Origin: Alistipes sp.
Lineage (GTDB): Bacteria > Bacteroidota > Bacteroidia > Bacteroidales > Rikenellaceae
Direction of reading: 5' to 3'
Length of the DNA: 25,415 nucleotides
Assembly (NCBI GenBank): GCA_017559615.1
Contig: JAFYRB010000039.1
Location: forward strand, 1-25,415
Shown here in pieces: positions 1 to 8,067 of this stretch. Every line of letters begins with the position of its first letter. Position 1 is the first letter of the stretch. The translations under genes were made by a program, and so were the position numbers. The notes under the pieces are model-generated. The model made no database searches. It saw nothing but the letters and a program-made list of their open reading frames with translations, and was not told where the DNA came from.

Positions 1-552
1 ACTGATGCAAAGGGTGCTACCTCTACACGCATCAAGTTTGGCCAGCAGACAGATATGCTTCGCTCGTATGAGGGTACCCACTCGTATGAGATTACCGTAA
101 CGGATGTTAATGGAGGTAAGGCTACTGCAGTTCTAACTGTTAAGTATGGTCAGAACGTTGCTCCATCAATCGTTTGGGTGGGCTACGATATCGACAAGCG
201 TCAGACATACGCTCCAGGTATGACTTGTGACCTTGCAGTGAAGGCTCCATTGGCTATTGCTGATTTCAAGGTTAAGATTATCTCTGAGACTTTGAATGCT
301 GACCAGCTTACTTCAGTAGGTCTTGCTGCGGAGTTTAGCCTTGTTAACGACACTCAGTTCTTCGAGTCACTCGGTGGCTTGGGCTTCCCTGTCGGTGATG
401 CAGTATACGCAAAGACAGAGTTGCAGCTCTCTATCTCTAACTTCTTGTCTGTTCTTGCTATGCTCGGCCCTGGTGAGCACGACTTCGAGATGAGCGTAAC
501 AGATATGGAGGGTAACGTTACCACAAAGACCGTAATGTTCCGTTTTAACTAA
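1..552 (+). CDS. C-terminal part of a secreted Ig-like surface protein (5' end outside window)
   Basis: The reading frame is open from base 1 and ends at a TAA at 550-552, so about 183 C-terminal residues are visible. They contain Ig/PKD-like beta-strand repeats: a segment reading HSYEITVTDVNGGKATAVL near the start and a related HDFEMSVTDMEGN segment at the end. The middle of the next gene carries a similar strand (HTLTFNIEDVDGGKL), so the two are probably relatives. This one lacks the PCMD domain that ends the neighbour. No catalytic motif is visible. The 29-bp gap to the next gene suggests one operon. I infer an exported, probably lipid-anchored protein of the DUF4493 type, but the diagnostic N-terminus is missing, so the family call is weak. 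The gene itself is secure. Confidence 0.8.
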   Translation, partial: TDAKGATSTRIKFGQQTDMLRSYEGTHSYEITVTDVNGGKATAVLTVKYGQNVAPSIVWVGYDIDKRQTYAPGMTCDLAVKAPLAIADFKVKIISETLNADQLTSVGLAAEFSLVNDTQFFESLGGLGFPVGDAVYAKTELQLSISNFLSVLAMLGPGEHDFEMSVTDMEGNVTTKTVMFRFN

Positions 553-590
553 TTGTAACATAATTAACCCCTAATATAATTATGGCAATT

Positions 591-2621
591 ATGAAAAAGA
601 TATTCGCATTGTTGAGCGCGGTGCTCGTGTTGGCATCTTGCTCAAAGGATATAGATAACGTCGTGGAGATGGCCTCTACGGAGGGTGCTATGCGCTTTGG
701 TGTTGCTATCAACGCCGATGCTGCACTCTCGGAGAATGTAGTAGTTAAAATCTACAAGGTTGAGGGCGAGGAGCAGAACTTGGTGCGTCGCTACAACTCT
801 TTGGCCGACGTTCCAGAGTACCTCTCACTCCTTACTGGCGACTATGTTGCAAAGGTACAGGTAGGCGATAAGCATATCGTATCTTTCGACCAGAAGTATT
901 ATCTCGGCGAGCAGCCATTCGAGGTTGAGGCAGGTATCGTAACCAATGTTACGGTAGATTGTAAGCTTCAGTCAACCATCGTTAAGGTAAACTACGACGC
1001 TACGGTTGCTGAGAAGCTCTCTGCGGGCTACTTCACAGCAGTTGCTGTTGCCGAGGAGTATGACGCTGCGGCTATCGAGCGCGGTGATGTTCAGGCACTT
1101 CGCTACGAGGAGACAAAGGAGGGTTATTTCCTCCTTCCAGAGAACGCTACATCGCTCTTCTGGCACTTCGAGGGTACTCATCCTGTGGAGGGTGATATCG
1201 TGAAGGAGGCTGTAATCGAGAACATCAAGCCTGCTGCGAAGTACACCATCACACTTAAGTACTCGAAGGATGCTCCTGGTAGCCTTCTATTCGAGGCTAC
1301 GGTAGATGAGTCTATCGAGGAGTTTGACGATGTTATTGTCTTCAGCCCAGATCCAACAGTTATGGGCGATGGCTTCAACGAGAAGGAGCAGCAGCTCTCT
1401 ATCAACGCACGTACCTATAACGTAGCATCGTTGGCAAGCATCAACAAGATGACCATCTTGGTGGGTGATGTGGAGTATGACCTCCTTGCAGGTGTTGAGG
1501 GTATCGACGTTGTAAAGAGCGACGATATGAACTATAAGGTTACTATCACCGAGGCATTCTTTGGTAACGTAGTAGGTGGTCAGCACACCCTCACATTCAA
1601 TATTGAGGATGTTGATGGCGGTAAACTTAAGAAGGATATCAACTACAACGTTCAGGGTGTTATGCCTCTTACATCGGACGATTATAGCCTCTGGCACGGT
1701 AATGTCACCTTCAAGGCAAATGTTGTTAATACTGCGGCTGCGACTATCAATGTAGCATACTCTACGGATGGTGCAACTTGGACAGTGATAGATGCTGAAG
1801 CTGTAGGCAACGGCCTCTATACAGCTCAGGGCGCAGACTTCGCTTGCGACCGTAACTACTCGTATAAGCTCGTTGTAAACGATGTTGATTGTGGTAAGAC
1901 ACTCTCTATTGCAACCCCTGCAGGTGCGCAGATTACAAACGGCGATATGGAGCGTTGGAGTAAACCTACATTCTGGCTACCTTATGGTGAGGGTGATGCT
2001 CCATTCTGGTTGACAGGTAACGAGGGTGGTAATATGGCAGGTGCTGTACTTACACAGCCATCTACCGATATCCGTCCTGGCTCTACTGGTACTCAGTCGG
2101 CATACCTCAAGTCACAGAAGGCATCGGTATTAGGTATCGGTAAGTTCGCTGCTGGTAACCTCTTCACAGGTACCTTTGCAATGAGTGGCTTGGATGGTAT
2201 CGTAACCTTCGGTCGTGACTTCCAGTTCGCAGGTAAGCCAAAGAGTATGTCATTCTGGATGAAGAATAACGAGGGTACTATCGACGAGGGCTCTCACGCT
2301 TCGGGTACTGATATCTACACCATTATGGTGCTTATCACCGATGGTACAACCTATGCGGTAAATACAAAGGATACATCGACATTCCTCACGATGGATTCGT
2401 TGGCGACACGTGAGGGTGTCATTGCGTATGGTTATATGCAGGGCTCTGATTCACGTGCAGAGTGGACCGAGGAGACTATCCAGATCAACTACCGCGAGGA
2501 TATGAAGAGCGTTACCCCAAAGAAGATCGTGGTATCGTTCACACCTTCGGGCTACGGTGACTACTTCTGCGGTTCTACAAGCTCGTGGATGTACGTGGAT
2601 GACATCGTATTAAACTATTAG
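591..2621 (+). CDS. DUF4493 + PCMD domain surface lipoprotein
   Basis: A 676-residue lipoprotein. The signal peptide begins MKKIFALLSAVLVLASC with the lipobox LASC and lipid cysteine at residue 17. An in-frame ATG nine bases upstream (582) is possible, but 591 gives the canonical MKK start. Residues 25-255 match the DUF4493 pattern (a typical N-terminal module of Bacteroidetes surface lipoproteins). Residues 260-445 look like Ig-like beta-sandwiches. Residues 447-676 match the PCMD fold (putative carbohydrate metabolism domain): NGDMERW, DAPFW near the start, KFAAGNLF in the middle and a final GDYFCGSTSSWMYVDDI. Function is unknown. PCMD resembles carbohydrate-binding beta-sandwiches, and glycan binding at the cell surface is inference. 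The PCMD domain is clearly paralogous to that of the gene at 4328-5926. Confidence 0.88.
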   Translation: MKKIFALLSAVLVLASCSKDIDNVVEMASTEGAMRFGVAINADAALSENVVVKIYKVEGEEQNLVRRYNSLADVPEYLSLLTGDYVAKVQVGDKHIVSFDQKYYLGEQPFEVEAGIVTNVTVDCKLQSTIVKVNYDATVAEKLSAGYFTAVAVAEEYDAAAIERGDVQALRYEETKEGYFLLPENATSLFWHFEGTHPVEGDIVKEAVIENIKPAAKYTITLKYSKDAPGSLLFEATVDESIEEFDDVIVFSPDPTVMGDGFNEKEQQLSINARTYNVASLASINKMTILVGDVEYDLLAGVEGIDVVKSDDMNYKVTITEAFFGNVVGGQHTLTFNIEDVDGGKLKKDINYNVQGVMPLTSDDYSLWHGNVTFKANVVNTAAATINVAYSTDGATWTVIDAEAVGNGLYTAQGADFACDRNYSYKLVVNDVDCGKTLSIATPAGAQITNGDMERWSKPTFWLPYGEGDAPFWLTGNEGGNMAGAVLTQPSTDIRPGSTGTQSAYLKSQKASVLGIGKFAAGNLFTGTFAMSGLDGIVTFGRDFQFAGKPKSMSFWMKNNEGTIDEGSHASGTDIYTIMVLITDGTTYAVNTKDTSTFLTMDSLATREGVIAYGYMQGSDSRAEWTEETIQINYREDMKSVTPKKIVVSFTPSGYGDYFCGSTSSWMYVDDIVLNY

Positions 2622-2630
2622 TAACAAACC

Positions 2631-2662
2631 GAGGTAGGGGCAATAGTCGTTGCCCCCACCTC
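2631..2662 (+). other. Intercistronic stem-loop
   Basis: GAGGT-A-GGGGCAA, loop TAGTCG, TTGCCCC-C-ACCTC. The stem has 5 plus 7 base pairs with one A/C mismatch. It lies in the 54-bp gap between two co-directional genes and no U-tract follows. It is more likely an mRNA processing or stability element, or a leaky terminator, than a full terminator. Confidence 0.6.
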
Positions 2663-2675
2663 AATACTCTATTCA

Positions 2676-3482
2676 ATGAAGAGATTCTACACACTTCTGT
2701 TGATGCTTTTTGTGGCCTTTGGCGCATCAGCACAGCAGGCAGAGAAGATACAAAACAGCGACGGCACCCCCAGCTCGAGCGAAATAACGCCTGATGAGGC
2801 GCGAAAGCAGCGTGGCTTTGTGTCGGATGATTGCTTTGTACCTAAAGGTCAGTGGATCTTTGGTGGTACGGCAGCATACTCGGCACATCGCAACCAGAGC
2901 TATAAATTTACGTTGATAAACGATATCGACTCGGAGGGATATACCGTTACCGTAAGCCCTATGATTGCCTATGCGCCTTGGCGTAATATGGCCGTTGGTG
3001 TGCGATTCGGTTATGGCCGTTCACTCTTTGCTCTCGATAACGCATCGTTGTCGGTGTCGGACGTAGATATCAACGTAGATATGTTCCACCAGATTAAGCA
3101 CTCCTACACAGGAACGCTCTTCTGGCGTCCATACATTCCACTTGGCACTACCAACCGCTTTGCTCTCTTTGCCGAGGTGCAGCTTAGCTTCTCGGGTGGT
3201 CAGTCAAGAGTAGTAGCCGCAACATCGGAGATTGATGGCTATCAGGACTATCGTGGTACCTACACCAATAGCTTTGGTGCGTCGATAGGCCTTCAGCCAG
3301 GTATCGTAGCCTTTATCACCAACAATGCCGCCGTAGAGCTATCTATCGGTGTGTTGGGCATCGGCTTCGACCGTCAGCTACAGACCAAGAATCAGGTGGA
3401 GCAGGGTAAGACAAACTCTCTGGATACTAACTTTAAGCTAAACCTCCTCTCGGTAGGTTTCGGTATGTCGTTCTATCTATAA
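2676..3482 (+). CDS. Small outer-membrane beta-barrel protein
   Basis: A 268-residue exported protein with a Sec signal peptide (MKRFYTLLLMLFVAFGASAQQ, cleavage likely after ASA). It has alternating hydrophobic and polar strands throughout and ends in an aromatic/hydrophobic strand (GFGMSFYL), as expected of a BAM-assembled outer-membrane barrel. The motif VPKGQWIFGGTAAYS near residue 55 resembles the VYKGEFMVGLTASYG of the next gene, so the two are paralogues. No Pfam name is recognised with certainty. It lies 13 bp upstream of that paralogue and sits between two PCMD lipoproteins, so it may be the membrane partner of those surface lipoproteins (inference). Confidence 0.82.
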   Translation: MKRFYTLLLMLFVAFGASAQQAEKIQNSDGTPSSSEITPDEARKQRGFVSDDCFVPKGQWIFGGTAAYSAHRNQSYKFTLINDIDSEGYTVTVSPMIAYAPWRNMAVGVRFGYGRSLFALDNASLSVSDVDINVDMFHQIKHSYTGTLFWRPYIPLGTTNRFALFAEVQLSFSGGQSRVVAATSEIDGYQDYRGTYTNSFGASIGLQPGIVAFITNNAAVELSIGVLGIGFDRQLQTKNQVEQGKTNSLDTNFKLNLLSVGFGMSFYL

Positions 3483-3494
3483 ACCAGCAGCATT

Positions 3495-4322
3495 ATGAAG
3501 AGATATTTACTTTTGCTTATCGCCGCTGCGTTTAGCTCAATAGTTGTTGAGGCAGCCGATTTTTGCCCTTCGCCAGAGAAGGAGGTGGAGGTTCCCACTA
3601 CATCGAAGTTCCTCCCTACGCGTCAGCGTATTAATAGAAATATTGGTATCAACGATTTCGTCTACAAGGGCGAGTTTATGGTGGGACTTACGGCATCATA
3701 TGGTAATCTCCGCTCGGAGGATTCCGATATTATGTTGCTTTTCGATAATATCAACCTTGGTCTTCGCACCGCAACGGTAAAGCCATTCTTTGCCTATGCC
3801 TATCGCAATAACCAGGTTGTGGGATTCCGCTTTGGTTATGAGCAGATTACGGGCGAGGTGGGTAACCTCGACCTAAATATTGGCCTTATCGCCGATATGG
3901 AGAATATGGGTATTAGCAATATGGGACTCCGCAACGAGAGCTTCTCGTGGTCGTTGTTCCATCGCAACTACATAGGTCTCGACCGCCGTGGTACGGTAGG
4001 TGTGATTATGGAGGCGGAGTTGTTGTGCAAGACGGGTACTACGTCGATGTGGAGTGGTGCTGCCGAGGAGCGCACAAAATCTGATAGCCGTAACCTCGCA
4101 GTACGCCTTAACTTCAACCCAGGTTTGGCCATTTACGTTATGCCACAGGTCTGCGTAACGGTAACCGTAGGTGTCGGAGGTTTGTACTACAACAACGTCC
4201 GTCAGTACGATATGTCGGGCATTGAGACAGGTCGCCGTGACCGCTCTGGTTTGAGCCTAAAGCTTAACCTTGCGGATATTCAGGTGGGTATCGTGGCTCA
4301 TTTGTGGAAATCAAAGAAGTAG
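3495..4322 (+). CDS. Small outer-membrane beta-barrel protein, paralogue of the preceding gene
   Basis: A 275-residue exported protein. The signal peptide begins MKRYLLLLIAAAFSS and likely ends near VEAA. Amphipathic strands run through the mature part (RTATVKPFFAYAYR, VVGFRFGYEQ, VTVTVGVGGLYY), typical of an outer-membrane barrel. The last strand (DIQVGIVAHLW) is followed by a short basic tail, SKK. That tail is unusual for a barrel, which normally ends in an aromatic residue. It shares strand order and motifs with the upstream 268-residue barrel, pointing to duplication. It is 12 bp after that gene and five bases before the next. The specific function is not recognisable. Confidence 0.8.
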   Translation: MKRYLLLLIAAAFSSIVVEAADFCPSPEKEVEVPTTSKFLPTRQRINRNIGINDFVYKGEFMVGLTASYGNLRSEDSDIMLLFDNINLGLRTATVKPFFAYAYRNNQVVGFRFGYEQITGEVGNLDLNIGLIADMENMGISNMGLRNESFSWSLFHRNYIGLDRRGTVGVIMEAELLCKTGTTSMWSGAAEERTKSDSRNLAVRLNFNPGLAIYVMPQVCVTVTVGVGGLYYNNVRQYDMSGIETGRRDRSGLSLKLNLADIQVGIVAHLWKSKK

Positions 4323-4327
4323 TGAGT

Positions 4328-5926
4328 ATGAGCAAGTTATTTAGATATTTGGCATCGTGCCTAATGTTGATTATGGGTGTGGGATGTATCCAGAACGATA
4401 TCCCATATCCTGTTATCAAGCTCGATATCTTATCGCTTGAGGCTGAGGGTTTGAAGTCTGCACCAAGAATCGATGCTACGAAGAAGAGCGTGGTATTGGA
4501 GTTGGAGGAGACGGCGGATATTCGTAATGTTAAGATTACCAATGTAACATTTACCGAGGGTGCGGAGAGTTCTGTTGTGTTCCCAGGTGTTTACGACCTT
4601 CGTACGCCACTCTACGTCGAGCTTACGAAGTATCAGTCGTGGGAGTGGACTATCTCGGCGGAGCAGAGCATAGAGCGCTACTTCGAGGTAGAGGGACAGA
4701 TTGGTGAGTCGGTTATTGATGCTGAGCATCATATCGCAACAGCCCTTGTGCCTATGGATCACGACCTTAAGAACGTGGTTATCAAGGCTATAAAGCTCGG
4801 ACCAAAGGATATCGCGGAGTACTCCGTAGATCCATATACGCTTGCCGATTTCGAGGAGTCGGTGCGTAACGTTACTGTCACTTACCACGGCGATATCGAG
4901 GAGCTATGGACGCTCTGCGTAGTGCCAACAGATGTGGAGGTGGAGTTCAAGGGTGTTGATGCGTGGGCAAAGCGCATCTGGCTCTATGCCGAGGGCCGCA
5001 GTGGTGTGGAACTTGGCTTTAAGTATCGTAAGGCTGGTACCGAGGAGTGGCTCGCAGTGGAGGATGTCACTGTAAATGGCGGTAACTTCTCGGGTTGCGT
5101 ATCGGGACTTGATACTCACACAGAGTATGAGGTCGTTGCCTTCTCGGGCGAGAACTTCACAAATGTGGTAACCGTAACTACGGAGGATGTCTGGTCGCTT
5201 CCAAATGCTGGCTTCGAGAATTGGTCTACAAACGGCGGTGTAGTCTACCCATACGCTGCGGACGAAGCTCCATTCTGGGGTAGTGGTAACGATGGTGCTG
5301 CGATGGCAAGTACCACACTTACAGAGCCTACGGAGGATGTGCGTCCTGGTAGCCAGGGTAAGTATGCCGCATCGTTGCAGTCGAAGAAGGCTGCGATTAT
5401 GGGCCTTGGTAAGTTCGCCGCAGGTAACATCTTCCTCGGTGAGTTTGGAGGCTTGGTAGGCTTGGATGGTCTTGTTAACTTTGGACGTCCTTGCTCGGCA
5501 CGTCCTGTTGCGCTTCGTGGCTGGGTTAAGTATAACTGTGGCACTATTGATGAGTTTGGTAAGGCACCAACGGCACGCCCTGATTTGAAGAAGGGTGATA
5601 ACGATGAGGGCCAGATTCTCATTGCCGTAGGTAACTGGAGCGCTGCGGAGTATGGTGGTTCGGAGAGTTGTCCTTTGGTTGTGAATACCAAGGATGAGAG
5701 CACCTTCTTCAATAAGAGTGGCAAGAATGTTATTGGTGTGGGTGAGATGATTCTTACCGAGAGTACCGATGGCTGGGTGGAGTTTACTTTGCCTTTGGAC
5801 TATGTCACAACTTCGGAGATGCCTACGCACATCATCATCGTATTCACGGGCTCACGCTTTGGTGACTACTTTACGGGTTCGACACAGAGCTTGATGCTTG
5901 TCGATGACCTCGAGCTGCTTTATTAG
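4328..5926 (+). CDS. PCMD domain surface lipoprotein
   Basis: A 532-residue lipoprotein. I chose ATG 4328 (MSKLFRYLASCLMLIM...) over the in-frame ATG at 4304, because the latter overlaps the upstream gene and adds a charged, non-signal stretch. The presumed lipid cysteine is C20 in GVGC; the Gly at -3 makes this a weak lipobox. Residues 25-205 are beta-rich and of unknown family. About 210-285 looks FN3-like. From 293 (NAGFENW) to the end is a PCMD domain with DEAPFW, KFAAGNIF and a final GDYFTGSTQSLMLVDDLEL, matching the gene at 591-2621. It is the last gene of the run and is followed by a terminator. A role in surface glycan binding is inference. Confidence 0.86.
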   Translation: MSKLFRYLASCLMLIMGVGCIQNDIPYPVIKLDILSLEAEGLKSAPRIDATKKSVVLELEETADIRNVKITNVTFTEGAESSVVFPGVYDLRTPLYVELTKYQSWEWTISAEQSIERYFEVEGQIGESVIDAEHHIATALVPMDHDLKNVVIKAIKLGPKDIAEYSVDPYTLADFEESVRNVTVTYHGDIEELWTLCVVPTDVEVEFKGVDAWAKRIWLYAEGRSGVELGFKYRKAGTEEWLAVEDVTVNGGNFSGCVSGLDTHTEYEVVAFSGENFTNVVTVTTEDVWSLPNAGFENWSTNGGVVYPYAADEAPFWGSGNDGAAMASTTLTEPTEDVRPGSQGKYAASLQSKKAAIMGLGKFAAGNIFLGEFGGLVGLDGLVNFGRPCSARPVALRGWVKYNCGTIDEFGKAPTARPDLKKGDNDEGQILIAVGNWSAAEYGGSESCPLVVNTKDESTFFNKSGKNVIGVGEMILTESTDGWVEFTLPLDYVTTSEMPTHIIIVFTGSRFGDYFTGSTQSLMLVDDLELLY

Positions 5927-5963
5927 TCGAGCGTCTGTTATACAACTCTTAAAGTTATAATTC

Positions 5964-6000
5964 AAAAAATGGGGTATCCACGTCGGACACCCCATTTTTT
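5964..6000. terminator. Bidirectional rho-independent terminator
   Basis: A6-TGGGGT...ACCCCA-T6 hairpin, extended inward by TCC/GGA after one A/C mismatch, with loop ACGTC. A T-run follows the stem on both strands. It sits between the convergent genes ending at 5926 (+) and 6017 (-) and can serve both. Confidence 0.9.
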
Positions 6001-6016
6001 ATTGCTTGTGCGTAGG

Positions 6017-6895
6017 CTAAATCTCGTACTTCGACTTTGTTGGGAACAACTCCTCAAAGGCCTCGATTTGTATCTTACGAAGCTCCTCGTAGCGCTCCTC
6101 TGTTAGCTGTACATCGTTTATACACGCCAACTTATGAGTAGGCTTGGTGATAAACTTACGCAGCTTGCTGGGCGATACCACACCCACCGAGAAGTGCTTC
6201 TTCGAGAGGCGCTTGTTGATAATCTTTCCCTTGAGATACATATAGTTAAGGTAGAGATATTGGTTGAGATTCTTACCCTCGCGCGTACGCGACATCGAGG
6301 CGAGAATCTCCTCCTTGGCAATGTCGTAGACCTCCTGCACCTCGCTCTTAAGCATTGGCGTGCAGACGTGCTGCGGGCGGAGGAAGAGGAGCGATGGACG
6401 TAGCCCCAATGCCTTGTATGCCACACGATTGGAGTTGCGACATATCTGCTTGAACATTCCAAAACCGAGCAAATGGCGACTCATACGTATCACACCACGG
6501 CCCTCGCGGAAGAAGTCCGTAGCCTCGCAGCGCTGAAGCGGGAAGATATCATCATTAAAGTAGAGATACTCCTGGTCAAGGTCTTTGATGTTATGCAGGT
6601 GCATCTCAATAGGGTTGCAGTTGAAGGTTGGGAGTAGCTCGTGAGGGATGATATCCTCGTGAAGCACGATGTTCACCTCCTCGCGGTTTACCCACGCTGG
6701 TACCTGCGACTCGCCAGATACCACAAGATGTACCTTACGTATGAATGGCATATTCTTCTCGATGCCGCGAAATAGGTACTTCAGCGTTCCCCAATCACGA
6801 AAGCGCTTCTCGAGAATTGGCGTATTGGTGTACTCTTCGTATGACTTCTGCCATACGGGGTCGAGGCCATCTACGTAGGTGATAACAATATCCAT
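6017..6895 (-). CDS. Stealth-family sugar-phosphate transferase
   Basis: A 292-residue protein with the conserved regions of the Stealth family (hexose-1-phosphate transferases related to GlcNAc-1-phosphotransferase and to capsule enzymes that evade innate immunity). CR1 is IVITYVDGLDPVW (3-15). CR2 runs from RDWGTLKYLFRGIE (33-46) through LPTFNCNPIEMHLHNI to YFNDD (112-116). CR3 lies around H176 (QHVCTPMLKSEV). CR4 is ACINDVQ (257-263). There is no signal peptide or membrane segment, so it acts in the cytoplasm or at the inner face of the membrane. It probably transfers a sugar phosphate to a glycan in capsule or envelope polysaccharide synthesis. The acceptor cannot be read from sequence. 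It is co-transcribed with the acyltransferase gene 22 bp upstream. Confidence 0.9.
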   Translation of the reverse strand: MDIVITYVDGLDPVWQKSYEEYTNTPILEKRFRDWGTLKYLFRGIEKNMPFIRKVHLVVSGESQVPAWVNREEVNIVLHEDIIPHELLPTFNCNPIEMHLHNIKDLDQEYLYFNDDIFPLQRCEATDFFREGRGVIRMSRHLLGFGMFKQICRNSNRVAYKALGLRPSLLFLRPQHVCTPMLKSEVQEVYDIAKEEILASMSRTREGKNLNQYLYLNYMYLKGKIINKRLSKKHFSVGVVSPSKLRKFITKPTHKLACINDVQLTEERYEELRKIQIEAFEELFPTKSKYEI

Positions 6896-6916
6896 ATATG
6901 TTACTTCTAAGTTGTT

Positions 6917-7870
6917 TTATTTCAATGTCGTAGCGCCGAACTTCTTGGCTTGCTTCTCGGGCGTATGGCGCCATCTGTTGTGCGACCACATCCACAGCTC
7001 GGGACTGCGACGTATCATCTCCTCGAGCTTCTCGGCGTAGCGACGTGTGATAACGCCCTCCTCCACCTGCTCCTTGCCATTGTATATCTCCACGAAGCGG
7101 ATGCGGTAACGGCCATACTCAATGCGCTCCGAATCAACGAAATAGACAGGCAGACCGAACTTCATTGCGATGCGCTCGCCACCCTCTACGAAGAGTGTCT
7201 TCTGGTTCAGGAAATCTATCCACTTGCTATCGGCACGCATCAGTGGGCTCTGGTCGGAGATAAGTCCGAGTACCGCAGGTTCTCCATTTTTGCGCTTTGT
7301 GACATAGCGGCGCACGGTGTTTTTCATCGGCACAATTTCTACGTTTGGCGAGAGCTTACTGCGCATACGACGATAGAAATGTTCGAAAACCTCGCTGCGT
7401 AGGGGGTGATATACCGCCAGAAACGACCCCTCCTTATCTACTCTGCCCCACATAGGGTAGTACTCCCAACTACCGAAGTGCGCTGCCATAGCAACCCAAT
7501 CTTGCCCCTTATTGCGTGAGATATGTCCTTCGAGGTCTACCCACTCCACGACGTTGTCATACTGCTTTTTATCGGATGCCGCAAGACTGATGGTGGTTAC
7601 GATAACCTCGGCAAGGGTGTTGTACGAGGCACGCATAATCTGCTTGCGCTCGTTGTCGCTCTTTTCGGGGAATGAGTTCTTCAAGTTTTTGATAATCATT
7701 GCCTTGCGGTAGCCTACGAGGCGCAATATGGCAACGATAAATGGGCGTAGAATGCCGAAACGGAACCAACGGGGCATACATCCAATAAGGTAGCTTACGC
7801 CCCATAAAACCTCAAGCGCCACGCGCTTATACCAAACAAGGTCGCTGTGTATGTTCTCTTTATTGCCCAT
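6917..7870 (-). CDS. LpxL/HtrB-family lipid A (lysophospholipid) acyltransferase
   Basis: A 317-residue late acyltransferase of the lauroyl/myristoyl transferase family. The catalytic HX4E motif is HFGSWE (H131, E136). The conserved SDQSP (205-209) lines up with the DQ motif of the family, and the C-terminal SHNRWRH (296-302) is also typical. A hydrophobic N-terminal segment around 20-52 would anchor it in the inner membrane, where it adds a secondary acyl chain to a lipid A precursor or a related aminolipid. The length is normal for the family. It is the first gene of a two-gene operon with the Stealth gene and has a near-consensus promoter about 80 bp upstream. The acyl chain and exact acceptor are not predictable, so I give no symbol. 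Confidence 0.9.
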   Translation of the reverse strand: MGNKENIHSDLVWYKRVALEVLWGVSYLIGCMPRWFRFGILRPFIVAILRLVGYRKAMIIKNLKNSFPEKSDNERKQIMRASYNTLAEVIVTTISLAASDKKQYDNVVEWVDLEGHISRNKGQDWVAMAAHFGSWEYYPMWGRVDKEGSFLAVYHPLRSEVFEHFYRRMRSKLSPNVEIVPMKNTVRRYVTKRKNGEPAVLGLISDQSPLMRADSKWIDFLNQKTLFVEGGERIAMKFGLPVYFVDSERIEYGRYRIRFVEIYNGKEQVEEGVITRRYAEKLEEMIRRSPELWMWSHNRWRHTPEKQAKKFGATTLK

Positions 7871-7947
7871 TCTCTGAACGAGATTTGCTACTGTTTCGTT
7901 AATAATCAGTGGCGTAGCTATGCTAAAATTACGCCTTCATTATCTTA

Positions 7948-7979
7948 CAAAGGTATAAAAAATATATGCAACCTCCAAA
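7948..7979 (-). promoter_or_regulatory. Bacteroidetes-type promoter of the acyltransferase-Stealth operon
   Basis: On the minus strand: -33 box TTTG (7979-7976), 20-nt spacer, -7 box TACCTTTG (7955-7948). Both match the TTTG / TAnnTTTG consensus of the Bacteroidetes primary sigma factor. The predicted start near 7941 leaves a leader of about 70 nt before the ATG. Confidence 0.75.
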
Positions 7980-8016
7980 TGTCGCCCAATTTTCGTCATA
8001 ATAAAGCGGCGAGAGG

Positions 8017-8047
8017 GTTGCTTTTTGTGGAATGTTTACTAATTTTG
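8017..8047 (+). promoter_or_regulatory. Bacteroidetes-type promoter of lnt-folC
   Basis: GTTG (8017-8020), 19-nt spacer, TAATTTTG (8040-8047), matching the -33/-7 consensus. Predicted transcription starts around 8054, which lies downstream of the in-frame ATG at 8032. This supports ATG 8068 as the lnt start with a leader of only about 14 nt. Confidence 0.7.
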
Positions 8048-8067
8048 CGACATATTATTTCTTGGAG

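Noticed and set aside
4904..5830. 308-codon open frame on the minus strand
   Set aside because: It lies wholly opposite the PCMD lipoprotein gene, whose signal peptide, domain matches and operon position are convincing. The antisense protein is rich in Arg/Cys/His/Thr with no recognisable domain; it is a codon-bias shadow.
8032..8067. Upstream in-frame start for lnt (12 extra residues)
   Set aside because: The -7 box of the predicted promoter (8040-8047) lies inside this extension, so the transcript would not contain ATG 8032.
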